NCBI GenBank assembly: GCA_016194305.1
Contig: JACQBW010000025.1
Coordinates: 47,626 to 111,625 of the forward strand
Source: Nitrospirota bacterium
GTDB taxonomy: Bacteria > Nitrospirota > Nitrospiria > JACQBW01
Length of the DNA: 64,000 bases
Reading direction: 5' to 3'
The notes under the pieces were generated by a model. It searched no databases. It was not told where the DNA came from and saw only the letters and a list, made by a program, of their open reading frames with translations. The position numbers were made by a program, and so were the translations under genes. Positions 43,028 to 52,236 of this stretch are shown one piece after another. The stretch's first letter is position 1. Each line of letters starts with the position of its first letter.

Positions 43028-43057
43028 AACATACTGCAACGCGATCTTCAATGTCAA
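43028..43057 (-). promoter_or_regulatory. Putative csp promoter
   Basis: TTGACA (43052-43057) and TATGTT (43028-43033) on the minus strand, 18-nt spacer, immediately after the purT stop codon; the resulting leader would be about 170 nt. Confidence 0.5.
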
Positions 43058-43063
43058 GTATTA

Positions 43064-44239
43064 TTACACTCCGAAATGAATCTTGACCATCGACGCTTTC
43101 TCTTTGGCCATTTTTGCCGCTTTCATCGGATCGGAGTCGGAGACTAGTATGACGCCCATTCTCCGGTTCTTCTTGCAATCCGGCTTTCCAAAGAGCCGAA
43201 TCTGTGTATTCTTCCCTTTCATCGCCTCGTCAATTTCAAATTGTGGAGCCACGCCCGCTTCATCCGCCAGAATAACCGCGGATCCGCCCGGCGTTCTTAA
43301 TTGAGGTTCAAATACAGGAAATCCAAGAATCGCCCGGACATGAAGGGCAAATTCGGAGAGATCCTGGGTCACCAGCGTAACGAGACCCGTGTCGTGCGGC
43401 CTGGGTGAAACTTCGGAAAAATAGACCTGACCGCCCTGAACAAAGAGTTCGACGCCGAAAATACCGCGCCCTCCGAGATGATCTGTGATCACCTTCGCAA
43501 TTTCCCGGCATTTCGTCAATAGAGTCGGAGACATGGGGTGCGGTTGCCAGGATTGGCGGTAGTCCCCGTCTATCTGGATATGTCCGATGGGGGAACAAAA
43601 CACTGTTCCATTGACTCCCCGCACGGTGAGAAGGGTAATCTCGTAATCAAAAGGAATGAAAGATTCCAGGATCACTTTTTTGTTTTTGGCCCTTGCACCG
43701 GCCATGGCATACTCCCATGCGCTATGGAGTTCGTTCCGGTTCTTGATCACCGATTGACCCTTGCCGGATGAAGACATGACCGGCTTCATAACACAGGGGT
43801 ACCCAATCGTATCGGCCGCAGACACCAATTCTTTTTCTTCATCGATAAATGTGAACCGGCTAGTCGGAAGTTTCAATTCTTCCGCAGCTAATTTTCTTAT
43901 TCCCTCCCGATCCATCGTCAACCGGGCTGCCCTGGCCGTGGGAATTATTGTAAACGCCGTCTCGATTTCCAGAAGGTAATCTGTCGCAATCGCTTCGATT
44001 TCCGGAACGACAAAATCCGGATTCTCAAGTTCGATAACTTTCGAAAGTTCATTCCGGTTTAACATGTCGATCACGTGAGAACGATGGGCAATCTGCATGG
44101 CGGGCGCATTGGCATAACGATCCACCGCAATCACCTCAACCCCGAATCTCTGCGCCTCTATGGCTATCTCTTTTCCCAATTCGCCCGCGCCCAGCAGCAG
44201 GAGGCGTTTAGCATTGCCTGAAAATGGCGTTCCAATCAT
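43064..44239 (-). CDS. purT: Formate-dependent phosphoribosylglycinamide formyltransferase
   Basis: ATP-grasp enzyme making formyl-GAR from GAR, formate and ATP in purine synthesis. 391 residues. N-terminal [22 protein letters not shown]-binding [15 protein letters not shown], and the metal/formate region [18 protein letters not shown] are characteristic. PurK is the nearest alternative, but the SPRPHDTG segment and length fit PurT. Monocistronic between tRNA-Ala and csp. Confidence 0.95.
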   Translation of the reverse strand: MIGTPFSGNAKRLLLLGAGELGKEIAIEAQRFGVEVIAVDRYANAPAMQIAHRSHVIDMLNRNELSKVIELENPDFVVPEIEAIATDYLLEIETAFTIIPTARAARLTMDREGIRKLAAEELKLPTSRFTFIDEEKELVSAADTIGYPCVMKPVMSSSGKGQSVIKNRNELHSAWEYAMAGARAKNKKVILESFIPFDYEITLLTVRGVNGTVFCSPIGHIQIDGDYRQSWQPHPMSPTLLTKCREIAKVITDHLGGRGIFGVELFVQGGQVYFSEVSPRPHDTGLVTLVTQDLSEFALHVRAILGFPVFEPQLRTPGGSAVILADEAGVAPQFEIDEAMKGKNTQIRLFGKPDCKKNRRMGVILVSDSDPMKAAKMAKEKASMVKIHFGV

Positions 44240-44316
44240 ATGAATGTCCTGAATTTTAAAATCGAATTGACATTAAATGGGGTGAATGGTACCATAAAAA
44301 AATCTTGAATCCAAGC

Positions 44317-44389
44317 GGGGCTGTAGCGCAGTTGGGAGCGCGTCAGACTGGCAGTCTGAAGGTCAGGGGTTCGATCCCCCTCAGCTCCA
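44317..44389 (+). tRNA. tRNA-Ala(GGC)
   Basis: Acceptor GGGGCTG/CAGCTCC, D-stem GCGC/GCGC, anticodon stem TCAGA/TCTGA around loop CTGGCAG (anticodon GGC), T-arm AGGGG-TTCGATC-CCCCT, discriminator A. CCA not encoded. Confidence 0.96.
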
Positions 44390-44525
44390 TTCCATTTTTT
44401 CGTAAGCTAAATCAATTCTTTATAAAGTTTCTCTTATCTATCACTTAAAATTAATTCAACAAGCCCTGTTGCATTTCCGTCGGTCTGAATCGATTCTCTT
44501 ATGCCCATTCATTCCCGCATGTGTT

Positions 44526-44951
44526 TCAGACGCCTGCTGTGGCCATGGGCCGGCAATCAAAATGCAATAAATATGGTTTGATATCGAGCAGCGGGGTACC
44601 GTCAAGAAGGTCGACCCCTTCCACAAAGAGCTTGTTCTTTTCACGTCTCACCAGGCCTACCGTCAAGATTCCGATCGCGTTGGGCCGATGGGGCGAACGG
44701 CTTGCAAAAACACCTCTCTCCTTCTCCTGGGTGGGTGGAATAACTCTAAGTGGCTTTTCCCTGCTTTCATGAAAGGCAAATATTAAAATAAGGTGTGAGA
44801 AAGATTCGATTTGAAGGAGGCCTTCTACGTACTCAGGGAGAATTTCTACGATGCCCTCTGCTGAAGGTGCGACCCCAAAAGTTTTGGGAATCGATGCGGA
44901 GCTTTTAAATGACGTGCGAATGAATCCGATCGGTTTGAAATTAAATTCCAT
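44526..44951 (-). CDS. TrmO/TsaA-family tRNA methyltransferase
   Basis: 141 residues, YaeB/TsaA beta-barrel domain. N-terminus FKPIGFIRTSF, the core FSHLILIFAFHES, the signature FASRSPHRPNAIGIL, and VDLLDGTPLLDIKPYL are present. E. coli TrmO methylates the t6A37 base of tRNA-Thr with SAM, downstream of TsaD-dependent t6A. This version stops right after the barrel, without the C-terminal domain of E. coli TrmO, as in many bacteria. The flanking 230 bp upstream is noncoding. Confidence 0.85.
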   Translation of the reverse strand: MEFNFKPIGFIRTSFKSSASIPKTFGVAPSAEGIVEILPEYVEGLLQIESFSHLILIFAFHESREKPLRVIPPTQEKERGVFASRSPHRPNAIGILTVGLVRREKNKLFVEGVDLLDGTPLLDIKPYLLHFDCRPMATAGV

Positions 44952-45179
44952 CTGCCAATCTTGATTGAATCGACACTTCTTGTCAAGGTTTTCATAATCA
45001 GCTTCTTGATCGAAGTAAAAGACATGAATATTTGGTCTTATCGCCCATAATCCCGGGAACAGTTTTGCAAGAGTGGCATTGACCTTACTTAAGTAGATAC
45101 TTGATATTAAAATTCGTCATGGCTTATACTGAAGGTATGACTAAACTAATAAATTACCGTTTTAATACGGGAGAAATCC

Positions 45180-45481
45180 ATGCAAAGGGTCTATTTTGAA
45201 GCGGGAATTTCTTTGGATGGCTTCGTGGCAGGTCCTGATGGTGGACCGAAGAATCCATTGGGAAATGACGGAATGAAAATCCATGAATGGCTGTTCAAAC
45301 AGAAGAGTTTCCTGAAACTCACAGGCTCCCGGGTGGCGAAGCCGGGGGAATTGACAATCGGATGGTCCAGGCGATGATGAACCGGGTCGGTTCGAATATC
45401 ATGGGAAAGAGAATGTTTGAAGAAGGCGAACCCCATTGGCCATTCGCGACTAGTCATTCAAATTACCGGGTTATCAGGTAG
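45180..45481 (+). pseudogene. Frameshifted, truncated DHFR-like (RibD C-terminal) protein
   Basis: The first frame (45180 to about 45330) reads YFEAGISLDGFVAGPDGG and KNPLG-DGMKIHEWLF, the N-terminal pattern of DHFR-family proteins with FVAGP. The continuation GGEAGGIDNRMVQ and NIMGKRMFEEGEPHWP is in the +2 frame, so a frameshift lies near 45325-45350. The product then ends at 45481, far short of the usual 180-200 residues. GGGAG precedes the ATG by 6 nt. It adjoins an AHSA1 remnant and an ArsR gene, its usual partners elsewhere. Confidence 0.75.
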
Positions 45482-45521
45482 ATTCCATTTATTCAATCTA
45501 ACTATCGAGAGAAAGGCCATC

Positions 45522-45614
45522 ATGAATCAACAAACAGTCGCCCAAAACACATTCGTTATCGAACGCCATCATCCTGTGAAGCCGGAAGGAAGCCATGCTG
45601 AATTATCCAAATAA
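45522..45614 (+). pseudogene. N-terminal remnant of an SRPBCC/AHSA1-domain gene
   Basis: A 30-codon frame starts at ATG 45522 with GAAAGG upstream. NTFVIERHHPVKPE is the start of the AHSA1/SRPBCC domain, after which the sequence breaks off into unrelated codons and a stop. The rest of the domain (about 120 residues) is gone. Its 3' end overlaps the arsR-like start by 20 nt. Confidence 0.65.
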
Positions 45615-45924
45615 GGTGTATCGCGTATTTCACGCCCTCGGTGACCCAACCCGTCGGGCGATTGTTGAGAAACTCAGTGAAGGTCCCCTACCCGCATCTC
45701 AATTGGCAAAGCCTCTCTCTATTACACTGGCCGCAGTTGTTCAGCATTTGCAGATACTTGAGAAAGGCGGGCTTATCCGGACTGAAAAGATTGGAAGGGT
45801 TCGGCATTGCCGAATGGAACCCAGCGGATTCAAGATTGTTGAACAATGGATCAAGGAAAGGCGTCTGATCTGGGAAAAACGACTCGATCGGCTCGGAGCT
45901 TTTCTTGCAGAATCCAACGAGTAA
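45595..45924 (+). CDS. ArsR/SmtB-family winged-helix repressor
   Basis: 109 residues. HALGDPTRRAIVEKLSEGPLP, then LAKPLSITLAAVVQHLQILEKGGL as the HTH, then the wing IRTEKIGRVRHCRMEP, ending in a helical EQWIKERRLIWEKRLDRL. No metal-binding Cys cluster (only one Cys), so it is of the non-metal subtype usually paired with AHSA1 and DHFR-like genes. GGAAGGA lies 4 nt upstream. The partner genes are broken, so it may be a relic regulator. Confidence 0.9.
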   Translation: MLNYPNKVYRVFHALGDPTRRAIVEKLSEGPLPASQLAKPLSITLAAVVQHLQILEKGGLIRTEKIGRVRHCRMEPSGFKIVEQWIKERRLIWEKRLDRLGAFLAESNE

Positions 45925-45934
45925 GAGGTAATTT

Positions 45935-47653
45935 TTATGAAGGTTGTCGTTCTGACAGGAACGCGAGGATTTGTCCGAGCGGAACTTTTTGGGTCTCACC
46001 GGTCTTTCGGACCTTTACTTCGACGGCACCTTCGGCCAGGCTTTTTTCACCGACAATCACCTGAAACGGGATTCCGATCAAATCGGCATCATTAAATTTC
46101 ACACCTGGACGTTCCGGCCTGTCGTCGATCAGGACTTCGAAACCCTTATTTTCCAGTTCCAAGCTTAATTTTTCCGCGGTTTCCACTACTTGGATGGATT
46201 TCTGATTGAGAGGAAGAACAACGACATGAAACGGGGCAATCTGGCTCGGCCAGATGATCCCTTTTTCATCATGATTCTGTTCGATAGAAGCGGCGGCTGT
46301 CCGACCTATGCCGATTCCGAAACAACCCATGACAAACGGTTCTTCTTTTCCTTCCTGATTCAGGTATCTTGCCGACATCAATTCGCTATATTTTGTCCCA
46401 AGCATAAAAACGTGTCCGACTTCTATCCCACGGGTCAGTCGAAGGGTACCGCCATCGCATCTTGGGCAGAGATCCCCTTCTACGACCTTCCTCAGGCTTT
46501 GATACTTTTCGACTTGAAAGTCTCGTCCCGGTTTGACATGCAGAAGGTGCATATCTTTCTCATTTCCTCCCGCAACACCATCTTCAATCTCCTGCACTGA
46601 ATCGTCGGCCACCATTTTCAGGTGCGAGAGGCCGACCGGTCCCGCGAAACCTGACGGTGCCTTTGTGATCTCTTCCACTACCTTGGCGGATGCCAAGACC
46701 AGCTCCTGAACATTCAAAACCTTCTTTAATTTGACTTCGTTCAATTCAAAATCTCCTCTGACGAGAACAACCAGAGGTTTCTGATCAGCCAGATAAATCA
46801 ACGTTTTAATAATTCTTTGAAGGGAAACTTTTAAATAATCTGCGACGTCAGCAACCGTTTTTTTTCCCGGAGTGGTCACCTTTTCTATCGATTTTGCATT
46901 TCTTTCTTCCGACTTTTTTTGAATCATCGGTCTGGCTTCGGCTTGTTCGATATTTGCCGCGTACTGACATTGCTCGCAGATAGCAAGGCCATCTTCGCCG
47001 CTATCGGCCAAAACTGAAAACTCATGGGATGAGGAGCCGCCAATAGCACCGGTATCCGCCTCAACAGCCCTGAAATTGAGTCCGCAACGACTGAAAATTC
47101 GCGTATAGGTGTCAAACATAATCTCATAGGTTTTTTGCGCCGCTTCCAATGACTCATCAAAACTATAGGCATCTTTCATGATAAATTCCCGTCCACGCAT
47201 CAGGCCGAAACGGGGTCGAATTTCATCCCTGAATTTTGTCTGAATCTGGTAGAAAATCTGGGGTAGAGCGCGATACGATCTGATCTCTTTTCGAGCCAGA
47301 TCAGTAATGACTTCCTCATGGGTCGGGCCAAAACAGAACTCCCGGTCATGGCGATCCTTAAATCTCAACAATTCTTTACCGTAGAAATCCCATCGTTGCG
47401 TCTCTTTCCAAAGTTCTGCCGGCAACACAGCCGGCATCAAAAGTTCCTGTCCTCCGGAACGATTCATCTCTTCCCGGACAATGGCCTCCACTTTTCGGAT
47501 TACTCGTAGTCCCATCGGAAGGTAATTGTAAATACCGGCGGATACTTTTCGGATCATTCCCGCACGGAGCATTAATTGATGGCTAATCACTTCGGCGTCA
47601 GAAGGAATATTTCTTAAGGTGGGAATTAAAAGGCGGGTAAAATAACCGGGCAT
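45935..47653 (-). CDS. proS: Prolyl-tRNA synthetase, bacterial type
   Basis: 572 residues. Class II catalytic domain (motif 2 in FRDEIRPRFGLMRGREFIMKDAY, motif 3 in CFGIGIGRTAAASIEQ), with the YbaK-like editing insertion between (about 225-390, TVADVADYLKV, VVLVRGDFELNEVKL) and a C-terminal anticodon domain. The start shares one base with the ispG stop (TAATG). Last gene of the uppS-cdsA-dxr-rseP-ispG-proS operon. Confidence 0.97.
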   Translation of the reverse strand: MPGYFTRLLIPTLRNIPSDAEVISHQLMLRAGMIRKVSAGIYNYLPMGLRVIRKVEAIVREEMNRSGGQELLMPAVLPAELWKETQRWDFYGKELLRFKDRHDREFCFGPTHEEVITDLARKEIRSYRALPQIFYQIQTKFRDEIRPRFGLMRGREFIMKDAYSFDESLEAAQKTYEIMFDTYTRIFSRCGLNFRAVEADTGAIGGSSSHEFSVLADSGEDGLAICEQCQYAANIEQAEARPMIQKKSEERNAKSIEKVTTPGKKTVADVADYLKVSLQRIIKTLIYLADQKPLVVLVRGDFELNEVKLKKVLNVQELVLASAKVVEEITKAPSGFAGPVGLSHLKMVADDSVQEIEDGVAGGNEKDMHLLHVKPGRDFQVEKYQSLRKVVEGDLCPRCDGGTLRLTRGIEVGHVFMLGTKYSELMSARYLNQEGKEEPFVMGCFGIGIGRTAAASIEQNHDEKGIIWPSQIAPFHVVVLPLNQKSIQVVETAEKLSLELENKGFEVLIDDRPERPGVKFNDADLIGIPFQVIVGEKSLAEGAVEVKVRKTGETQKVPLGQILAFLSERQPS

Positions 47654-48759
47654 TAGAGACGATCCAGGCTTTTTCCGTCTCGCTGTACTTCTTCCTTTTC
47701 GCGAGCAACGGAGATCGCTTCTTCGATTAGTACGTCGTAAATTTCATTGGCATTCACCTTGCGGACGATTTCTCCCTTTTTGAATAGAATTCCGGAATCT
47801 CGCCCTCCCGCAATTCCAACATCCGCTTCCATTCCCTCTCCAATTCCGTTCACGACACATCCGAGAATTGAAATGTTCAATGGAACTTTAATTTCACCCA
47901 ATCTCTTCTCGACATCATTAGCGAGCTTAATCACATCGATCTCAAGTCTTCCACAGGTCGGACAGGCAATGACGTTAATTCCACGGTGGCGAAGCTCCAG
48001 AGCTTTTAGTATTTCAAATCCTGCACGGACTTCTTCCACCGGATCCGCCGCAAGCGAAACCCGGATGGTATCTCCGATCCCTTCTGATAAGAGAAGCCCG
48101 AGGCCGATCGCGGATTTGATTGAACCGGTAAAAAGGGTTCCCGCTTCAGTCACCCCGAGGTGAAGCGGATAGTCTGACTTTGAGGAGAAGAGACGGTACG
48201 CCTCCACAGCCAGAGAGACATGAGATGCTTTTAATGAAACTTTGGTGTTATAAAACTCCATTGCTTCCAATACATTGAGCGCGCGGACGGCCGATTCCAC
48301 CATCGCTTCTGCGGTGGGATAACCGTATTTTTCAAGGAGATCTCTTTCAAGGGATCCCGCGTTGATTCCGACTCGGATTGGAATTTCTTTCTGCTTGGCG
48401 GCCAGTACGACCTTTTCCAGCTTTCTTCTTTCCCCGATATTTCCAGGGTTCAGGCGGATACAATCGACCCCTTCTTCGATCGCAATTAATCCGAGCTGAT
48501 AGTCGAAATGAATATCCGCAATCAATGGGATTGTGATCTGACTTTTGATTTGGGAAAGCGCTTTTGCGGATGATTGATCAGGCACAGCCACACGGATGAT
48601 TTCACATCCCGCCGCCTCCAGCTGTTTAATCTGGAAAATAGTGGCTTTCACATCGTTGGTATTCGTAGTGGTCATCGACTGTACGGATACCGGAGCCTTC
48701 CCGCCGATTTTGACGTTTCCGACCTGAATCTCTCTTGTTTTTCTTCGCGGTCGAACCAT
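47653..48759 (-). CDS. ispG: 4-hydroxy-3-methylbut-2-en-1-yl diphosphate synthase
   Basis: [4Fe-4S] enzyme of the MEP isoprenoid pathway, forming HMBPP from MEcPP. 368 residues. N-terminal TIM barrel (PLIADIHFDYQLGL, CIRLNPGNIG) and C-terminal cluster domain with ACPTCGRLEID and LGCVVNGIGEG holding the cysteines. The start directly follows the rseP stop. With dxr upstream, two MEP genes sit in one operon. Confidence 0.97.
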   Translation of the reverse strand: MVRPRRKTREIQVGNVKIGGKAPVSVQSMTTTNTNDVKATIFQIKQLEAAGCEIIRVAVPDQSSAKALSQIKSQITIPLIADIHFDYQLGLIAIEEGVDCIRLNPGNIGERRKLEKVVLAAKQKEIPIRVGINAGSLERDLLEKYGYPTAEAMVESAVRALNVLEAMEFYNTKVSLKASHVSLAVEAYRLFSSKSDYPLHLGVTEAGTLFTGSIKSAIGLGLLLSEGIGDTIRVSLAADPVEEVRAGFEILKALELRHRGINVIACPTCGRLEIDVIKLANDVEKRLGEIKVPLNISILGCVVNGIGEGMEADVGIAGGRDSGILFKKGEIVRKVNANEIYDVLIEEAISVAREKEEVQRDGKSLDRL

Positions 48760-50058
48760 TTATCTGATATATCGGAGAATGTCGTTGTAGGAAACCACGA
48801 CGAATAGTGTCATAAGTGCCGCAAACCCGATGGTCTGCGCAATCTGCATCCCTTTCTGATTCAGAGGTTTTCCCTGTATCGCCTCAATTCCCAGAAATAC
48901 GAGCCAGCCGCCGTCGAGTACCGGAATTGGCAGGAGATTCATAATAGCCAGCTGAAGACTCAAGAAAGCCATCAGACTGATCAAATCACCCATACCGGAA
49001 TGAGCCGCCTGGCCCGCCAACTGGGCAATCATAATCGGACCGCCCAGAGATTTGAGCGATAGACTCAAAGTGAGCATCTGTTTTAAAACATCAAAGGTTA
49101 ACCGGGTTAATTCCCAGGTCTTTGTAAATCCTTTTTTGATCGATTCGATCACGCCGTATCGCTTAAAAACCGTTTTCTGACCCATGGACACGCCGATAAC
49201 AATCTGCCCGGTGGCGTCATCTTTGGCTGGAATGAGTGATTTGTTCAATAAGGTGCCGTTGCGATCTACCGTCAACTGAATCTCTTTCCCTTCATTCTTC
49301 TTGATGATAGACGACATCTGATTCCAATGCGTGATCGGACTTCCATTCACTGAAACAATTCGATCCCCCTCTTCCAAACCTGCTTTCGCGGCCGGATACC
49401 CTTTTCTCATTTGGCCAATTGTAGCGGAAATTTCCGGATACCACCCCGCCAGTCCTACGCCGCTTTTTTCGTCAGAGCCGCTGGTCATTTGAACGGTTTT
49501 CGTTTCTCCATTTCGCAGAAGAACGATTTCCAGAAGATGATTGGGATTAGCGCCCACCTGCGTCAGAGCTCTTTCCCAGGTATCGGTATTTCTCTGATTG
49601 ACGCTCTGAATCGTATCACCCGGCAATATTCCTGCCTTTTGGGCAGGAGAATTCTCTTCGACCCAGCCGACGCGAGGAGTCTGATCAAGATAGGCGGGAA
49701 CCTCTGTTCCGATCAGGAAAACAATCGGCATCAAAGCAAATGCCAGAACCAGATTCATAAATGGACCCGCAAATACGATTTGCGCCCTCTGCCAGACTGT
49801 TTTAGAAGCAAATTCATCGGGCGCTTTCTGTATTTCATCCGGATTTTCTCCGGCCATTTTGACGTAGCCACCCAAAGGAATCGCCGAGAGGACATATTCC
49901 GTATCGCCCACTTTCTTGCTAAATAGCCTCGGTCCGAATCCGACTGAAAATTTTAAGATCCTGACGCCATTCCTTCTGGCAATATAAAAATGGCCCCACT
50001 CATGGATGACCACCAGAATACCGAGCACGATAATAAATGAGATAATCGTATAAAACAT
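48760..50058 (-). CDS. rseP: RseP-type site-2 intramembrane metalloprotease
   Basis: 432 residues from ATG 50056-50058, preferred because GAAGGAG lies 5 nt upstream (an in-frame ATG 24 nt earlier has none). HEWGH zinc motif in the first membrane segment (VVIHEWGHFYIARRNG), two PDZ domains (about 120-200 and 205-285), and the third-segment NLLPIPVLDGGW. It cleaves anti-sigma factors and signal-peptide remnants in the inner membrane. Its stop codon touches the ispG start. Confidence 0.95.
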   Translation of the reverse strand: MFYTIISFIIVLGILVVIHEWGHFYIARRNGVRILKFSVGFGPRLFSKKVGDTEYVLSAIPLGGYVKMAGENPDEIQKAPDEFASKTVWQRAQIVFAGPFMNLVLAFALMPIVFLIGTEVPAYLDQTPRVGWVEENSPAQKAGILPGDTIQSVNQRNTDTWERALTQVGANPNHLLEIVLLRNGETKTVQMTSGSDEKSGVGLAGWYPEISATIGQMRKGYPAAKAGLEEGDRIVSVNGSPITHWNQMSSIIKKNEGKEIQLTVDRNGTLLNKSLIPAKDDATGQIVIGVSMGQKTVFKRYGVIESIKKGFTKTWELTRLTFDVLKQMLTLSLSLKSLGGPIMIAQLAGQAAHSGMGDLISLMAFLSLQLAIMNLLPIPVLDGGWLVFLGIEAIQGKPLNQKGMQIAQTIGFAALMTLFVVVSYNDILRYIR

Positions 50059-50159
50059 ATCCACTCCTTCTTTCATTTTCAATTCAGGGCCCGTGCGGCG
50101 CTTTGCGTCCTCCGATGCCCCGAACCCCGCGTTACGCGCTGGCTAAACCAGTTGCATTA

Positions 50160-51326
50160 CTATTTCTTCCCCTGAAGCATATCAATGAGCCGGGCTGCTT
50201 CTTTTCTTGCCCAGCCATCCGCATAAAGCACATCATCCAGTGTCTTGATCGACCCCGAATGATGGGCATCCATGGTTTTTTTTATTACTTCCTCAATTTC
50301 CAGAAAACGGATCTTGTGACTGAGAAAGGCAGAAACTGCCTCCTCATTTGCTGCATTTAATACGGCAGGCATTGTCCCGCCCGCGAAAAGCGCATCATAA
50401 CCAAACGCGAGACAGGGGAAATCCTGATGATTTGGAACTGAAAATGTTAAAGATTCCGATGAGGTCAAATTAAGCGGCTGAAGATTCAAAGGGAGCCGCT
50501 CCGGATACCCCAGTGCATAAGAGATTGGTCCCCTCATATCCGGCACCCCCATCTGGGCAATCACTGATCCATCTATATATTCTACCATAGAATGGACGAT
50601 ACTTTGTGGATGAATCACAACTTCAATCTCCTCCACTTTTAAGTCGAATAACCATTTTGCTTCAATGACTTCGAGTCCTTTATTCATCAAGGTTGAGGAA
50701 TCAATCGAAATCTTCTTTCCCATTAACCACTTAGGATGCTTCACGGCAGCCTCGGGGGTCACGCTTTCTTTCTCTTTTCGGGACAGATTCAGGAAGGGGC
50801 CTCCCGAAGCGGTCAAGATTATCTTTCTGACATTTTTCCTTTGATTTCCGGACAGCGCCTGAAAAACTGCGCTGTGTTCGCTGTCCACCGGAAGAATTCG
50901 AACGCCGGTTTTTTGCGCTTCCTGGCAGACCAGTTCCCCAGCAGTGACCATGCTCTCTTTGTTGGCAAGAGCGATATCTTTGCCCGCTCGGATTGCCGCA
51001 AGGGTGGGTAGAAGACCCCGGGCTCCAACAATGGCGGATACGACCAACTCTCCATCGGCAGACGTTGCGACCTGAAGAAGTCCTTTTTCACCTTCGAGGA
51101 TATCGAGCTTGAGATCGAAACAGCGCTCTTTCAGGATTTTAGCGCTCTTCGCATCGGCAACGGACACAGTACTGGGAGAAAATCTCCGAATCTGTTTTTC
51201 AAACAGATCGAGATTGTACCCGGCCGCCATCGCGATGATCTTAAATCTCTCGGGAAACCTCGAAACAATATCGAGCGTGCTCTCACCAATCGAACCGGTA
51301 GAACCGAGAAGAATAATATTTTTCAT
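50160..51326 (-). CDS. dxr: 1-deoxy-D-xylulose 5-phosphate reductoisomerase
   Basis: NADPH-dependent second step of the MEP pathway. 388 residues. LLGSTGSIGESTLDIV at the N-terminus, ALANKESMV, PVDSEHSAVFQAL, LTASGGPF and the metal/substrate region MNKGLEVIEAKWLF are all present. It lies 50 nt after cdsA and 101 nt before the rseP start. Confidence 0.96.
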   Translation of the reverse strand: MKNIILLGSTGSIGESTLDIVSRFPERFKIIAMAAGYNLDLFEKQIRRFSPSTVSVADAKSAKILKERCFDLKLDILEGEKGLLQVATSADGELVVSAIVGARGLLPTLAAIRAGKDIALANKESMVTAGELVCQEAQKTGVRILPVDSEHSAVFQALSGNQRKNVRKIILTASGGPFLNLSRKEKESVTPEAAVKHPKWLMGKKISIDSSTLMNKGLEVIEAKWLFDLKVEEIEVVIHPQSIVHSMVEYIDGSVIAQMGVPDMRGPISYALGYPERLPLNLQPLNLTSSESLTFSVPNHQDFPCLAFGYDALFAGGTMPAVLNAANEEAVSAFLSHKIRFLEIEEVIKKTMDAHHSGSIKTLDDVLYADGWARKEAARLIDMLQGKK

Positions 51327-51375
51327 TTTTTTATGATACCTTATCGCCCGGAGCAGAGTCTATGAAATTCAGATT

Positions 51376-52200
51376 TTACAATGGTAAAAAGTAAATGAGA
51401 TAGTAAAATAGGAGTGGGGTGGTGAAGATAAAACTATCGATCTTATCGAGGATTCCGCCGTGACCCGGGAGAAGGTTGCTTGAATCTTTCACCTGATTGT
51501 CCCGCTTGAACATCGACTCGACCAGATCTCCGGTTTGACCGGCGACGCTCATGAGAATTGCCAGGATGACGATCTCCTTTAGCGAAAAAAAAGGGACAAA
51601 CCACGCCCTGGCCAAAAGGGCCATTCCGACACCAAACAGTATCCCTCCAATCGCACCTTCTATCGTTTTGTTCGGGCTGATCGCAGGAGCCAGCTTTCTC
51701 CTTCCGAACAATTTTCCGGTAAAAAGCGCCCCCGAATCGGTTCCCCAGGTAACCATGGCCAGGAGGAAAATCCATTCCGGACCCTTTTCAAGGAGGCGGA
51801 TGAGAATCAAATGACCCAGAAACCATGTGACATATATCATTCCCATCCCCATCACGGAGACGGAAAGAAAGTATGAACGCCGATCCATCTTAAGGTGAAC
51901 GGTTAAAAAGATCAGGAAGAGTGCCGAAACGATCAGTGAGAGAAAAAAGGGATTACTTAATTTTTCCAGACCTTTTAAATCGATCCCTTGAAGATAAAAT
52001 CCGCCAAGCATGATCAGGGACAAGAGTTCTCCGGCAATCAGGACGGAATATCTCTTTTCTTTGAAGTAAAGTGCATAAAATTCGTAGAGTCCGAGCGAAG
52101 AAACCAGCACCACAAAGAAGAAAAAATAAATTGGGTTTTGGAAGGCGACAAGGAAGTAAAATAAAGGGAAGAAAAGAAGCGCCACGCCCAGTCGTTTCAT
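51376..52200 (-). CDS. cdsA: Phosphatidate cytidylyltransferase
   Basis: Makes CDP-diacylglycerol from phosphatidate and CTP in the inner membrane. 274 residues, seven to eight membrane segments. The C-terminal signature is SVAGQTGDLVESMFKRDNQVKDS with LPGHGGILDKIDS; WGTDSGALFTGKLFGRRKLAP and SPNKTIEGAIGG precede it. It lies 36 nt after uppS. CDP-diglyceride feeds the pgpA branch at 62 kb. Confidence 0.95.
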   Translation of the reverse strand: MKRLGVALLFFPLFYFLVAFQNPIYFFFFVVLVSSLGLYEFYALYFKEKRYSVLIAGELLSLIMLGGFYLQGIDLKGLEKLSNPFFLSLIVSALFLIFLTVHLKMDRRSYFLSVSVMGMGMIYVTWFLGHLILIRLLEKGPEWIFLLAMVTWGTDSGALFTGKLFGRRKLAPAISPNKTIEGAIGGILFGVGMALLARAWFVPFFSLKEIVILAILMSVAGQTGDLVESMFKRDNQVKDSSNLLPGHGGILDKIDSFIFTTPLLFYYLIYFLPL

Positions 52201-52236
52201 CTTGCTACAGGCAGATTCGCTGCGGAAGAGGCGCGA

